Assembly (NCBI GenBank): GCA_040509495.1
Contig: JBEVKW010000486.1
Location: forward strand, 1 to 28,695
Direction of reading: 5' to 3'
Source: Terrimonas_A sp040509495
GTDB taxonomy: Bacteria; Bacteroidota; Bacteroidia; Chitinophagales; Chitinophagaceae
Length of the DNA: 28,695 nt
The notes under the pieces are model-generated. The model did not search any database and had not been told where the DNA came from. It was given only the letters and a program-made list of their open reading frames with translations. Positions within the stretch are counted from its first letter, which is position 1. Every line of letters starts with the position of its first letter. The position numbers and the translations under genes were made by a program. Of this stretch, positions 15,151 to 23,353 are shown piece after piece.

Positions 15151-15285
15151 AAGTCAAAGGTAAAAAGTAAAAAACAGCGCGTGATGGCAGCAGGCCAAAC
15201 GCGCTGTTTTGCTTTATTACATAGTAACTTCGCTGACACGGAAGCTACCAATTCAACGATATTTTTACTTCCGACTTTTTACTTT
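15146..15285. repeat. Second GTAAAAA-type inverted repeat block
   Basis: The left side (15146-15174) has AAAGTCAAAGGTAAAAAGT-like units right after the stop of the YfhO gene. The right side (15262-15285) has TTTTTACTT and GACTTTTTACTTT before the GT4 start. AAGTAAAAA (15165-15173) is complementary to 15262-15270. GACTTTTTACTTT occurs identically at 9913-9925, tying this block to the one after dapF. A terminator hairpin lies between the two sides. Confidence 0.65.
15171..15210 (+). terminator. Rho-independent terminator after the YfhO gene
   Basis: AAAACAGCGCGT (15171-15182) and ACGCGCTGTTTT (15199-15210) form a perfect 12-bp stem with a 16-base loop, ending in four T, 20 bases after the YfhO stop codon. 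The symmetry allows it to work in either direction. Confidence 0.85.
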
Positions 15286-15295
15286 AACGCCTGTC

Positions 15296-16399
15296 ATGCC
15301 AAAAGTCCTCAGCCTTGTATGGTATAAAGTGTATCCACCCTTGTTTGGCGGGCAGAAAGGCATTGCCCTGTTCAACCGGCAACTGGCAAAACATTGTGAA
15401 CTGGTTTGTCTTTGTTCCGATAATAATGAGCCAAGGGAACCCTATACGGTGCTTCCTGTTCTGGCAGGTGGACAACGTCATGTAATAAACCCGTTTTACT
15501 GGCAAAAGGTCAAAAGGATCTGCAATGCAGAAAAACCTTCTGCTATTATCCTTGAGCATCCCTATCAAGGCATTTCTGCGTGGATCGCGGCGCGGAGAAT
15601 TAACGCAAAACTGGTGGTTCATTCACATAATATCGAGTCAAGCCGGTTCCGGCAGATCGGCAAATGGTGGTGGCCGCTTCTCCGGGTTTATGAGAAATGG
15701 GTTCACCGCCGGGCAGATCTCAGCCTGTTCAAAACAGAGGAAGATCTGCGATGGGCGATAAAATATTTCGGCTTAGATGAAGAGAAATGCATCGTGATCC
15801 CGTATGGTATAGAACAAACCGCCCGGCAAAGAATGACGAATAATTTCGTCCGTGAAAAATATGCGATCAGGCCAGAAGAAAAGATCTTTCTTTTTGCCGG
15901 CACACTGGACTATGAGCCGAACGCAGCCGCCGTTGAAAATATCTTTCATGAACTGGCGCCACAATTAAAAATGTCCGGCATTCCATTCAAAATAATGATC
16001 TGCGGACGTAACCGTTTTCCTGCGTTTCAATACCTCAATGAACTGTCCGATCCAAACGTTATAATGGCCGGAGAAGTGGAACAGATCGAACCATTCTTTG
16101 CAGCCGCCGACGTATTTATCAACCCTGTTCTCTATAGCGGCGGCATTCAAACTAAAATCATAGACGCTATCGCAAATGGATGTAATACGGTTTGTTTTAC
16201 CTCGCAGGCAAGGGGAATTCCGCCGGATGTCTGCGGCAGCAAACTCTTGACTGCAGCGGATCATGACTGGAGCGATTTCACCAGAAAGGTACTGCACGCC
16301 GCTTCCTATCAAGCGCCCACGCCATCATCGTTTTTCGAATATTTTGACTGGGATCGCATCCTCCAATCGCTTATTCGTAAATTGCAGCTGCATGGCTGA
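15296..16399 (+). CDS. Glycosyltransferase, GT4-like
   Basis: A 367-residue GT-B fold glycosyltransferase resembling family 4. The N-terminal Rossmann domain shows YPPLFGGQKGIALFNRQLAKH, the usual acceptor-side glycine loop. The C-terminal domain begins near KIFLFAGTLDYEPNAAAVENI, and the nucleotide-sugar site is in NPVLYSGGIQTKIIDAIANGCNTV; the E-x7-E motif of many GT4 enzymes is not intact here. The enzyme acts in the cytoplasm and adds a sugar from a nucleotide donor to a lipid-linked or protein acceptor. The start at 15296 was chosen because the Rossmann strand follows at once; an ATG at 15209 would overlap the preceding terminator. Its end overlaps the next gene by 8 bases. Confidence 0.87.
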   Translation: MPKVLSLVWYKVYPPLFGGQKGIALFNRQLAKHCELVCLCSDNNEPREPYTVLPVLAGGQRHVINPFYWQKVKRICNAEKPSAIILEHPYQGISAWIAARRINAKLVVHSHNIESSRFRQIGKWWWPLLRVYEKWVHRRADLSLFKTEEDLRWAIKYFGLDEEKCIVIPYGIEQTARQRMTNNFVREKYAIRPEEKIFLFAGTLDYEPNAAAVENIFHELAPQLKMSGIPFKIMICGRNRFPAFQYLNELSDPNVIMAGEVEQIEPFFAAADVFINPVLYSGGIQTKIIDAIANGCNTVCFTSQARGIPPDVCGSKLLTAADHDWSDFTRKVLHAASYQAPTPSSFFEYFDWDRILQSLIRKLQLHG

Positions 16400-17309
16400 A
16401 ACAATCTCTTTAATCATTATTACGTATAATCGCCCCGACGATCTGCTTGACCTGTTGCAAAGTCTTGCCCGGCAATCCGACATTTCTCCCCTGAAAGAAG
16501 TACTTGTTTTGAACAATGCCAGCACCGTTTCCTACCAGCATGCCGAACAATACATCAATGAACATCCGGAACTGAAGGTGAATTATCTCCTTTCACAGGA
16601 GAACCTTGGTGTATCAAGAGGACGGAATAAGTTGATGTCAATGGCGCAGGGAGAATTGATCCTTGTACTGGATGACGATATTCTATTTCATACAGATAAC
16701 AGCCTGCCGGTCATCGCCGGCGTTTTCAATAAGGCGTTTTTCACAGCTGCGAATACCGGCATTATCACTTTCAAAGTGATCTATTATGATACAAAAGAAC
16801 AGCAGCAAACCGCGCTTCCCCATAAACACTTTGAAGAATACAGGCATAAACCTGTTTTCCTTACCTCCTACTTCACCGGTTGCTCGCACGTGATACGGAA
16901 AGAATTGCTGGTGCAAACCGGCTTATATCCTACAGATTTTTTTTACGGCATGGAAGAGTACGATCTCTCCTATCGCGTGATCAATGCGGGCTACTCATTA
17001 GGATATGATGCAGCCGTTACATTTGAACACAAAGAATCACCGACCGGCCGTCAGCTCAACTATCAAAAACTCGCATCCCAATGGGTAAATAAATCAAAAG
17101 TGGCAAGAAGATATCTTCCTTTCATTTACTATCTCACAACAATGACTGGATGGAGTATTGAATATATCAAGAAAGCGAAAGGACATTGGGGAACATTCTT
17201 TAGCTCCTGGTCAAAAGCGATCAAAGCAGGCTTTACTGAGAAAAGAGATCCTGTAAGTAAGAAGGGACTTGCCTATCTAAAAGAAGTCCGTGCAAGATTA
17301 TGGTATTGA
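16392..17309 (+). CDS. Glycosyltransferase family 2
   Basis: A 305-residue GT-A enzyme. The N-terminus carries the nucleotide-binding strand SLIIITYNRPDDLLDLLQSL. The metal-binding DxD-type motif is VLDDDI and the catalytic-base region is YGMEEYDLSYRV. The C-terminus is basic. The start at 16392 lies inside the end of the GT4 gene (8-base overlap, ATGGCTGA), a strong sign of translational coupling; a longer in-frame ATG at 16263 would run through the neighbour and was rejected. Donor and acceptor sugars are unknown. It is the last gene of this plus-strand pair and converges on the large minus-strand sugar operon. Confidence 0.9.
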   Translation: MAETISLIIITYNRPDDLLDLLQSLARQSDISPLKEVLVLNNASTVSYQHAEQYINEHPELKVNYLLSQENLGVSRGRNKLMSMAQGELILVLDDDILFHTDNSLPVIAGVFNKAFFTAANTGIITFKVIYYDTKEQQQTALPHKHFEEYRHKPVFLTSYFTGCSHVIRKELLVQTGLYPTDFFYGMEEYDLSYRVINAGYSLGYDAAVTFEHKESPTGRQLNYQKLASQWVNKSKVARRYLPFIYYLTTMTGWSIEYIKKAKGHWGTFFSSWSKAIKAGFTEKRDPVSKKGLAYLKEVRARLWY

Positions 17310-17449
17310 GAAAGCTCGCTTAACAGCTTGCCTGGCGTAGTTTCCCGCCGATCTACGCTAATTGGCGCGCTGATACGCAGATCAGTTCCCGATACCGGTA
17401 GATAGCTCCGGGGCACTACGCAATACAAAAGCAGCGTATTTTCCAGCAA

Positions 17450-18454
17450 TCACAGCACTTTATAAAAATGTGGCCTGTTACGCAATATCAGGAAAGAATG
17501 CTGCAATAAAATCAATGTATTGTAACTATATCCCCACCAGTTTTTCCATTCCACTCCAACACCTGGTCTGAACGAAACAGTTTTCAATATCAATACGAAC
17601 AAAGATACCGGTATAGTAAAAAGGTATGCACTCAAATGAAATAAAAACCAGGCTATTCCATATTGCTTCCTGATACGTAGCAATCCTGAGATCATCACCT
17701 GTTTGCCTTTTCTGTCTCCCAAATGCTGATACCCTTTTGTTTTGGATTTGAATGCTTCATTGGAAGAAGAACCTTCGAGATGCACTACATGCAGATCGCC
17801 ATACACACACATCTGACCGAGCTTACGCAACCGGCTGCACCATTCTATCTCTTCAGCATACAGGAAAAAATCTTCGTCCAGCAATCCTGCTTTTTGAAAT
17901 GCGGATCGCTTTACCATCAGAAACGCGCCATTGATCCAGTCAACTTCAACCGCTCCGGCTGCTTCCGGCACATTTGTTTTTTTTACCTTCATTTGCAAAC
18001 CAACCCAGCGGATCAGCCGGCCGAAATAAGGCAAAGCCATGAGATGATTCAGCCCTCCTTTCATGAAGAAGTTGCCCGATATCTGCGGCGTGCGGTCTCC
18101 GTTCAGCAACTGCACACCAGCGCCAACGTAATTGCTTTTGATAAACCGTTCATAGCAGGTTGCGATGGCATTGCCTTCGTTCAGTGTATCAGAATTAAGC
18201 AACAAAACCACGTCGCCTTTTGCCTGGCGGATGCCTTCATTATTTGCCCGTGCGAACCCACTGTTATAACTCATCTGGATCCATCGTACAGCGGGATATG
18301 CGGATTGCACACGCTGAGCACTGTCATCCTTTGAATCATTATCCACAATGATCACTTCAACACCGTTAACATCACCGGCATAGATCGTTTGCAGGCAGTC
18401 AAGTAAAAGCTGCGGCGTTTTATAGTTGACGATTATGATGGAATAAAGGATCAT
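17450..18454 (-). CDS. Glycosyltransferase family 2, rhamnosyltransferase-like
   Basis: A 334-residue GT-A enzyme. The N-terminus (YSIIIVNYKTPQLLLDCLQTI), the VEVIIVDNDSKDDS strand, YNSGFARANNEGI and the DxD-type LLLNSDT are typical of WcaA/rhamnosyltransferase-like GT2 proteins. ED-type acidic residues appear at DEDFFLYAEEIEWCSRLRKLG. A hydrophobic C-terminal segment (about 265-290) may anchor it to the membrane. It is the last gene of the nine-gene sugar operon, 23 bases after the previous one. The sugar transferred is unknown; the operon product is a candidate donor. Confidence 0.9.
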   Translation of the reverse strand: MILYSIIIVNYKTPQLLLDCLQTIYAGDVNGVEVIIVDNDSKDDSAQRVQSAYPAVRWIQMSYNSGFARANNEGIRQAKGDVVLLLNSDTLNEGNAIATCYERFIKSNYVGAGVQLLNGDRTPQISGNFFMKGGLNHLMALPYFGRLIRWVGLQMKVKKTNVPEAAGAVEVDWINGAFLMVKRSAFQKAGLLDEDFFLYAEEIEWCSRLRKLGQMCVYGDLHVVHLEGSSSNEAFKSKTKGYQHLGDRKGKQVMISGLLRIRKQYGIAWFLFHLSAYLFTIPVSLFVLILKTVSFRPGVGVEWKNWWGYSYNTLILLQHSFLILRNRPHFYKVL

Positions 18455-18477
18455 TATCTATAAACAAGCTGACCGTG

Positions 18478-19488
18478 TCAATGCGATTTCAACACAGGTT
18501 TATGATATATCTTTTTAAACAACAGGAATATTTCATGCGATAACCGGTTGCTATCAATCAGCATACCTGCTTTGATCTTCTGATAATTCAGCGGTTCAAA
18601 ATTTCCGTCACACAGTTCTTTTCCATATTGCCTGAAGCGGCGGATAAGTTCGCCGACAGAGGGAGTTTCGCGCTGCGGCTTTGGCGTTCTGAGCACCTTA
18701 TGTGTGATGCCCTGGCAATATTGCCGCAACAGTTCAACACCATCACGCGAGATCACCGGCGTGAGCGCGGGATCTCTTTGCTTCAGCCGAACAAGGTATT
18801 TCACCAGCAGATCGAATGCGTTGATAAACCGCGCGTCAGAAGATGATGAAGTAGTGGCAGACGGATGTTTCCTGTAAGAAAAGCATTCCTGCTGATCTAC
18901 CGCAAGAAAATTTTTACGGCTTAATTCGATCCACAATTCCATATCCGCAAACAACAGGTTTGGATACATCGGCATACCACCAGCTGCTTCAAAATCGCTG
19001 CTGCGCATCAGGAACCCCGTTCCCATCAGATCCGTTTTATCGAACAGAAAATTACTCACCGCCGTTCCCGGATCCTGCACCGCATTCATGTGCCTGCATT
19101 TTCCGATCTCATTTCCCGCAGAATTTATATACCGAAAATGCGTCTGGTATAGCGAGGCACCAGGATGCTTCGCTATCAGCTCCTGCATTACACACAGATA
19201 GTTCCTATGCAATACATCATCATGTCCGATCAATGTCATAAATTCTGACTTGGGCAGGCTTACTGCACGGTGCCAGTTCTCTTCCATAGAGAGCGGCTTG
19301 CCCGCAGGGAAGATCTTGATCCGTTCATCATTGAATGAAGCAAGAATATCGAGGGTATTATCGGTGCTCTGATTTTCAAGCACGAGTAGTTCGAAATCAG
19401 CAACGGTTTGCGAAAGGATGGACTGCACGCATTCACGCAGGTAATTGCCGCCGTTTCTTACGGGGAGTATGATGCTGTAGCGGGCCAT
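18478..19488 (-). CDS. Glycosyltransferase family 2
   Basis: A 336-residue GT-A enzyme. Signatures are YSIILPVRNGGNYLRECVQSILSQ at the N-terminus, FELLVLENQSTDNT, FMTLIGHDDVLH as the acidic metal-binding site (HDD in place of DxD) and LLFADMELWIELSRKN near the catalytic base. The C-terminal 100 residues are helical and basic. It lies 9 bases after the upstream GT2 gene and shares its operon. It is not a duplicate of its neighbours: outside the core motifs the sequences differ. Confidence 0.9.
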   Translation of the reverse strand: MARYSIILPVRNGGNYLRECVQSILSQTVADFELLVLENQSTDNTLDILASFNDERIKIFPAGKPLSMEENWHRAVSLPKSEFMTLIGHDDVLHRNYLCVMQELIAKHPGASLYQTHFRYINSAGNEIGKCRHMNAVQDPGTAVSNFLFDKTDLMGTGFLMRSSDFEAAGGMPMYPNLLFADMELWIELSRKNFLAVDQQECFSYRKHPSATTSSSSDARFINAFDLLVKYLVRLKQRDPALTPVISRDGVELLRQYCQGITHKVLRTPKPQRETPSVGELIRRFRQYGKELCDGNFEPLNYQKIKAGMLIDSNRLSHEIFLLFKKIYHKPVLKSH

Positions 19489-19497
19489 TTACTAGTT

Positions 19498-20526
19498 CTA
19501 TCCTTTAATTAGTTTTTTTGCCTTAACAATGAAATCGTGTAGTGCTGGCGTGTTCTTTTTCAACTGATACTTGATCCTGAATTTATTTACAAATCCAGCC
19601 TTCATCACTTCCTGCTCAGCCTGGAGCAGGCTCTTATTATCAAGTCCGTTCTTTTTATAGTAATGATGAAGGAACGCCATATGACCCGTTATCCATAAAC
19701 CAAAAAATCGCTCCATCAATTGTTTGATCTCCGGCCACTCTGGTAAATAAGAAAGTTTGCTTTCCATATAGACCGGGAAATTCCGCGTAAGTATAGGTAG
19801 TTGTTCATTCTGGTTGCGGCCAAAATTTTCTTTATGTATCGTCTGGCATCCGAGTGACCTGTTCAACACTACCACCCCCTGCGTGCTTGATACACTCATG
19901 TAAGCATAATCACCAAGGAATGGCGTTCCATAATCAGGAATACCGCCAAGTTTTACCAGGATCTCTTTTTTCACCATACAGGTAGACCAGAGAAAATGCG
20001 AGAAGATGTTGAACGTAAAAAGATTCTTGATAAAATCTGAAGGCGTGAACACCTGGACAAAGTTCAGATCATGTTCGTTTGAGATGCAGGAATTCGTTCC
20101 AACATCCAGCTTGTACTGCTTAGCGACGTCCTTATCTGCACAGAACCAATCGCAGCCACCCATATACATTCCATACCCTGGATGAGACATCCGGAGATTG
20201 ATCAGTGTTTGCAGCATATCGGGATAAACAGGATCATCATCAGCTATCATCACAATGTACTCACCGGAAGAACGCTCCAGGCTTTTATTAAAGCTTGGTT
20301 TCATGCCGAGGTTTTGCCCGTTGCTGAAATATTTAAATCGCGGATCGTTCATTGATTCTACAAAAAGGCGACCGCTTGCTTCGGGATCGTTGTCAGACAC
20401 GATCACTTCGTAATGGGTGTATCCCTGCAGCCTGATACTTTCCAGGGTGCTTTTTAGAATTGCGCCACGCTTGAACGTAGTGAAACAAAAGCTCACTAAA
20501 GGATTCGCTGATATATTCTCGCTCAT
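19498..20526 (-). CDS. Glycosyltransferase family 2
   Basis: A 342-residue GT-A enzyme. The N-terminal motif is VSFCFTTFKRGAILKSTLESI, followed by YEVIVSDNDPEASG. NGQNLGMKPSFNKSLERSSGEYIVMIADDDPV holds the DDD metal-binding site, and a GDYAYMSV segment lies in the catalytic region. The C-terminus is rich in lysine. It starts 5 bases after the CmcI-like gene in the same operon. Acceptor and donor are unknown; with two further GT2 genes it would add successive residues of a surface glycan. Confidence 0.9.
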   Translation of the reverse strand: MSENISANPLVSFCFTTFKRGAILKSTLESIRLQGYTHYEVIVSDNDPEASGRLFVESMNDPRFKYFSNGQNLGMKPSFNKSLERSSGEYIVMIADDDPVYPDMLQTLINLRMSHPGYGMYMGGCDWFCADKDVAKQYKLDVGTNSCISNEHDLNFVQVFTPSDFIKNLFTFNIFSHFLWSTCMVKKEILVKLGGIPDYGTPFLGDYAYMSVSSTQGVVVLNRSLGCQTIHKENFGRNQNEQLPILTRNFPVYMESKLSYLPEWPEIKQLMERFFGLWITGHMAFLHHYYKKNGLDNKSLLQAEQEVMKAGFVNKFRIKYQLKKNTPALHDFIVKAKKLIKG

Positions 20527-20531
20527 ACCTT

Positions 20532-21272
20532 TTATTTAACGCGCTTCAGGTAACCGTCGGGGGCCACACTGATCAGTAATTTATTATTGATGCTTTCGTC
20601 GATCTCAAACTGGGAATTCTCCGCCAGATATGTTCGCACGGCCGTAAGCGGGTTGTCTCCTATACCCCACGGGCGTTTAAGGCCCGGGAGATAATCTTCC
20701 GGAAGATGCTCAACGATCGTATCGAACACAACAACGTAAGAATTGAGGGAAACTAATGGCGCATACGCTTTCAGTTCTTCCAGCACGTGTTCATGGGTAT
20801 GATTGGAATCCAGTACCACCATGATCACCGGCTTATCCTTTGCAAAAGCCTTTACCTGATCAACCGTTTCCGGCGCAATGGATGAACCCTGGATCATGGT
20901 GATGCGCTTGAACATCGGGTGAGCTTCGATCTCCTTTTTATTGTGCTCACGGATATCGATATCAATTCCCAGCACTTCGCCCTTTCCGATCAATTCGAGA
21001 ATAGAAGCATAAAAGATCAGCGAGCCGCCATGCGCAATGCCTGTTTCAATGATCAGATCAGGTTTGATCTCCCAGATGAGTTCCTGCATAGCCAGGATAT
21101 CCTGCGGATATTGGATCACAGGGCGTCCCATCCATTTGAAATTGTAGGAATACTGCGCCTTGTTCGACTCTGTATTGAATGATCTTGCAGCCTCCTGTAA
21201 GGCAGCGTTGGTTCCATTTTTCTGGATACGATCGGCTGTTTCCTGTTTAAATGCCGCAATAGGATTACTCAT
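20532..21272 (-). CDS. Cephalosporin hydroxylase (CmcI)-family protein, probable sugar-modifying enzyme
   Basis: A 246-residue protein of the CmcI/RhlC-like family, which has a class I methyltransferase fold. The SAM-binding glycine loop is DLIIETGIAHGGS (72-84). The acidic end of strand 2 is VLGIDIDIREHNKKE. A metal-binding-like VVLDSNHTHEHV and LNSYVVVFDTIVE follow, and the C-terminus has GIGDNPLTAVRTYL. In sugar clusters such proteins are usually annotated as cephalosporin hydroxylase but are more likely SAM-dependent O-methyltransferases. Its ATG overlaps the stop of the upstream reductase gene by 4 bases (ATGA), so they are coupled. An in-frame ATG at 21308 would overlap the upstream gene more deeply and was not chosen. 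Confidence 0.85.
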   Translation of the reverse strand: MSNPIAAFKQETADRIQKNGTNAALQEAARSFNTESNKAQYSYNFKWMGRPVIQYPQDILAMQELIWEIKPDLIIETGIAHGGSLIFYASILELIGKGEVLGIDIDIREHNKKEIEAHPMFKRITMIQGSSIAPETVDQVKAFAKDKPVIMVVLDSNHTHEHVLEELKAYAPLVSLNSYVVVFDTIVEHLPEDYLPGLKRPWGIGDNPLTAVRTYLAENSQFEIDESINNKLLISVAPDGYLKRVK

Positions 21273-22120
21273 CTGATTATAGTTTTCAATTTTGTTGTAT
21301 CTCCCCAAAAATTCCGGGGTTCAAGATCTGAATACGGGTAAAACCCGAGATTCAGCTTTATATCTGCGTTCTTTTCGTTTAAATACTCCTGTACAAGCTG
21401 CCTGACCGTCATCGGTTTGCCACTACAGCAGTTAACAATTCCCGACACTTTCTGCTGATCAGCGATCTTTACCAGATTCTCTGCAACTTTTTCAATTGGC
21501 AGATAATCCCTGAGCTGATCACCCGGGCTCATGTTGAAAGACTCATCACCACGATCCAGAGCCGCCTGAAGCTGCGAAAGTAATGAATTTGGGTTTTGCC
21601 CTTTTCCATACATATAAAACAAACGTACCCATTTCAAACTTACTGCATTTCCTACGGCCAGTTGCTCCAGTTTAACGCGGAGCTCATTCTTCGCCCGCGC
21701 ATAAAAATTACCGGGAAACACAGGCATATCTTCCCTGAGCTCTCCTTCCTGTAATCCGTATTCAAAGCAGGTGCCTGTAACAGTCAGGCTCCTCAACCCA
21801 TTCATAACGAGATTTTCCAGGAATGCATAATGACGGGGAAGATTCTCTTCCAGATGAAATGCCGATTTATAATTGGGTAACCCTTCCCATGCGAGATGGA
21901 TCAATTCATCAGGCCGATCGAAATATGCATAATAATTCACTTCCGGCGTTGCAGAAGCCAGGTCAAATTGCCTGTATTCCACCTGGGCAAACCAGTCTTG
22001 CTGCTCCGCCTTTTCTTTTGAAAAAGAAGATGCGACAACCGAGAAGCCTTTTTTCAACAATTCATTGACAACCTGATTGCCGACAAATCCTGTAGCGCCA
22101 GTTACCAGAACTCTTTTCAT
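21269..22120 (-). CDS. NAD(P)-dependent sugar 4-ketoreductase/epimerase (SDR)
   Basis: A 283-residue extended short-chain dehydrogenase. The nucleotide-binding loop is TGATGFVGN (7-15). The catalytic Tyr-x3-Lys is YARAK (Tyr140, Lys144), preceded by the TGTCFEYG strand with the Thr typical of this group. It most resembles reductases that act last on CDP- or dTDP-4-keto-6-deoxy sugars. In this operon it probably reduces the C-4 ketone of the C-methylated intermediate. The start at 22120 follows the upstream methyltransferase stop by 2 bases; an ATG at 22171 lies inside that gene and was rejected. The final stereochemistry cannot be read from sequence. Confidence 0.88.
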   Translation of the reverse strand: MKRVLVTGATGFVGNQVVNELLKKGFSVVASSFSKEKAEQQDWFAQVEYRQFDLASATPEVNYYAYFDRPDELIHLAWEGLPNYKSAFHLEENLPRHYAFLENLVMNGLRSLTVTGTCFEYGLQEGELREDMPVFPGNFYARAKNELRVKLEQLAVGNAVSLKWVRLFYMYGKGQNPNSLLSQLQAALDRGDESFNMSPGDQLRDYLPIEKVAENLVKIADQQKVSGIVNCCSGKPMTVRQLVQEYLNEKNADIKLNLGFYPYSDLEPRNFWGDTTKLKTIIR

Positions 22121-22122
22121 AA

Positions 22123-23349
22123 TCAATTTATCTTCAATCCCGGAATAGCGATCACAAACTTTCCGTTCCATTCACGGATGTAAGACAACTGCGTCATTAC
22201 CTCATCTTTAATATTCCAGGGGAAAATGATAACATAGTCGGGCTTATCCTGCTTCAGGTGATCTTCCTGCACAACCGGAATATGACTACCCGGAAGAAAT
22301 TTATTCTGTTTATGCGGATTAGCATCCACTACATAACTGATCAGATCAGCCTTGACACCGCAGTAGTTCAACAAGGTATTTCCTTTTGCTGCAGCGCCAT
22401 AAGCCGCTACTTTACTGCCAGCTCTTTTTTGTTGTACGAGAAAATCAAGGAAATCAGTTTTGATCTTCATGGCAGCCTGCTGAAAATCGAGGTAATGATT
22501 GATATCCTTGAGCCCTTTGGCCTCCTCCTTTGCAAGCAGGGCAGCTACTGCCGGTTCAATTTGTTTGGACGCATCTTCCGCATGTTTTGCATAAATACGA
22601 AGGGATCCGCCATGCGTCGGGATCTCTTCCACGTCAAACATCTCGAGCCCCGCTGCTTTGAAGATCTCTGTTACTGTCGTAAAAGAAAGATAGGAGAAAT
22701 GCTCATGATAGATCGTATCAAACTGATTGTTCTCCATCAGTTGAACAAGGTGTGGAAACTCCATTGTCACAACACCTTTCTCACTGAGCATTACTTTAAG
22801 GCCGCGTGTAAAATCAACGATATCCGGCACGTGAGCCAGTACATTATTGCCAAGCAACAGATCAGCTTTTATACCTTTTGAAGAAAGCTCAGTTGCAAGC
22901 CTTACTCCGAAAAAATCAACCACCGAGTCAACTCCTTTTGTTTTGGCAACTTCTGCTGTATTGGCGGTTGGTTCGATGCCAAGCACGGGTATTTTTTTCT
23001 CTACAAAATACTGAAGCAGGTATCCGTCATTTGAAGCGATCTCCACGACCTGTGACTGGTCGTTATATCCAAAGCGGTCGATCATTTTCTCCACATACTT
23101 CTTTGCATGCTGCAGCCAGGTAGTAGAATAAGAGGAAAAGTAGACGTATGAATCGTCGAATATTGTATCCGACTTTTTATATTCATCAACCTGCACAAGA
23201 AAACATTTGCTGCAGGTAAATATTTTCAATGGGAAAAAGCTCTCCGGTTCATTCAATTGCTCCGCACTGAGAAACGAGTTGGATGCAGGAGAATTGAACA
23301 GGTCCACAAATACATCAGTGAGTTCGGTTTTACAAAATCTGCACTTCAT
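22123..23349 (-). CDS. NDP-hexose C-methyltransferase, EvaC/TylCIII type
   Basis: A 408-residue three-domain enzyme. The N-terminal zinc-binding domain has CRFC (3-6) and CSKC (46-49). The SAM-binding Rossmann domain has VVEIASNDGYLLQYF (101-115). The active-site segment IYHEHFSYLS (213-222) contains the Tyr-x-Glu-His (Tyr214, Glu216, His217) that in the characterised relative TcaB9 deprotonates C-3 of a 4-keto sugar. The C-terminal domain begins around AAYGAAAKGNTLLNYCG. Such enzymes methylate C-3 (or C-5) of an NDP-4-keto-6-deoxyhexose to give a branched sugar. It sits between the RmlC-like gene (4-base gap) and the reductase (2-base gap), the order expected for the pathway. Confidence 0.92.
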   Translation of the reverse strand: MKCRFCKTELTDVFVDLFNSPASNSFLSAEQLNEPESFFPLKIFTCSKCFLVQVDEYKKSDTIFDDSYVYFSSYSTTWLQHAKKYVEKMIDRFGYNDQSQVVEIASNDGYLLQYFVEKKIPVLGIEPTANTAEVAKTKGVDSVVDFFGVRLATELSSKGIKADLLLGNNVLAHVPDIVDFTRGLKVMLSEKGVVTMEFPHLVQLMENNQFDTIYHEHFSYLSFTTVTEIFKAAGLEMFDVEEIPTHGGSLRIYAKHAEDASKQIEPAVAALLAKEEAKGLKDINHYLDFQQAAMKIKTDFLDFLVQQKRAGSKVAAYGAAAKGNTLLNYCGVKADLISYVVDANPHKQNKFLPGSHIPVVQEDHLKQDKPDYVIIFPWNIKDEVMTQLSYIREWNGKFVIAIPGLKIN

Positions 23350-23353
23350 ATAA

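Noticed and set aside
17310..17449. Terminator between the convergent GT2 genes
   Set aside because: Only weak 5-6-bp stems (for example GCGTAG at 17336-17341 with CTACGC at 17354-17359) without T tracts were found, so no terminator was called.
17723..18334. 203-codon ORF on the plus strand opposite a GT2 gene
   Set aside because: It is antisense to a protein with clear GT2 motifs; its own translation shows no recognisable domain.
22258..22881. 207-codon ORF on the plus strand opposite the C-methyltransferase gene
   Set aside because: The methyltransferase frame has all catalytic and zinc-binding motifs, while the antisense frame has none.
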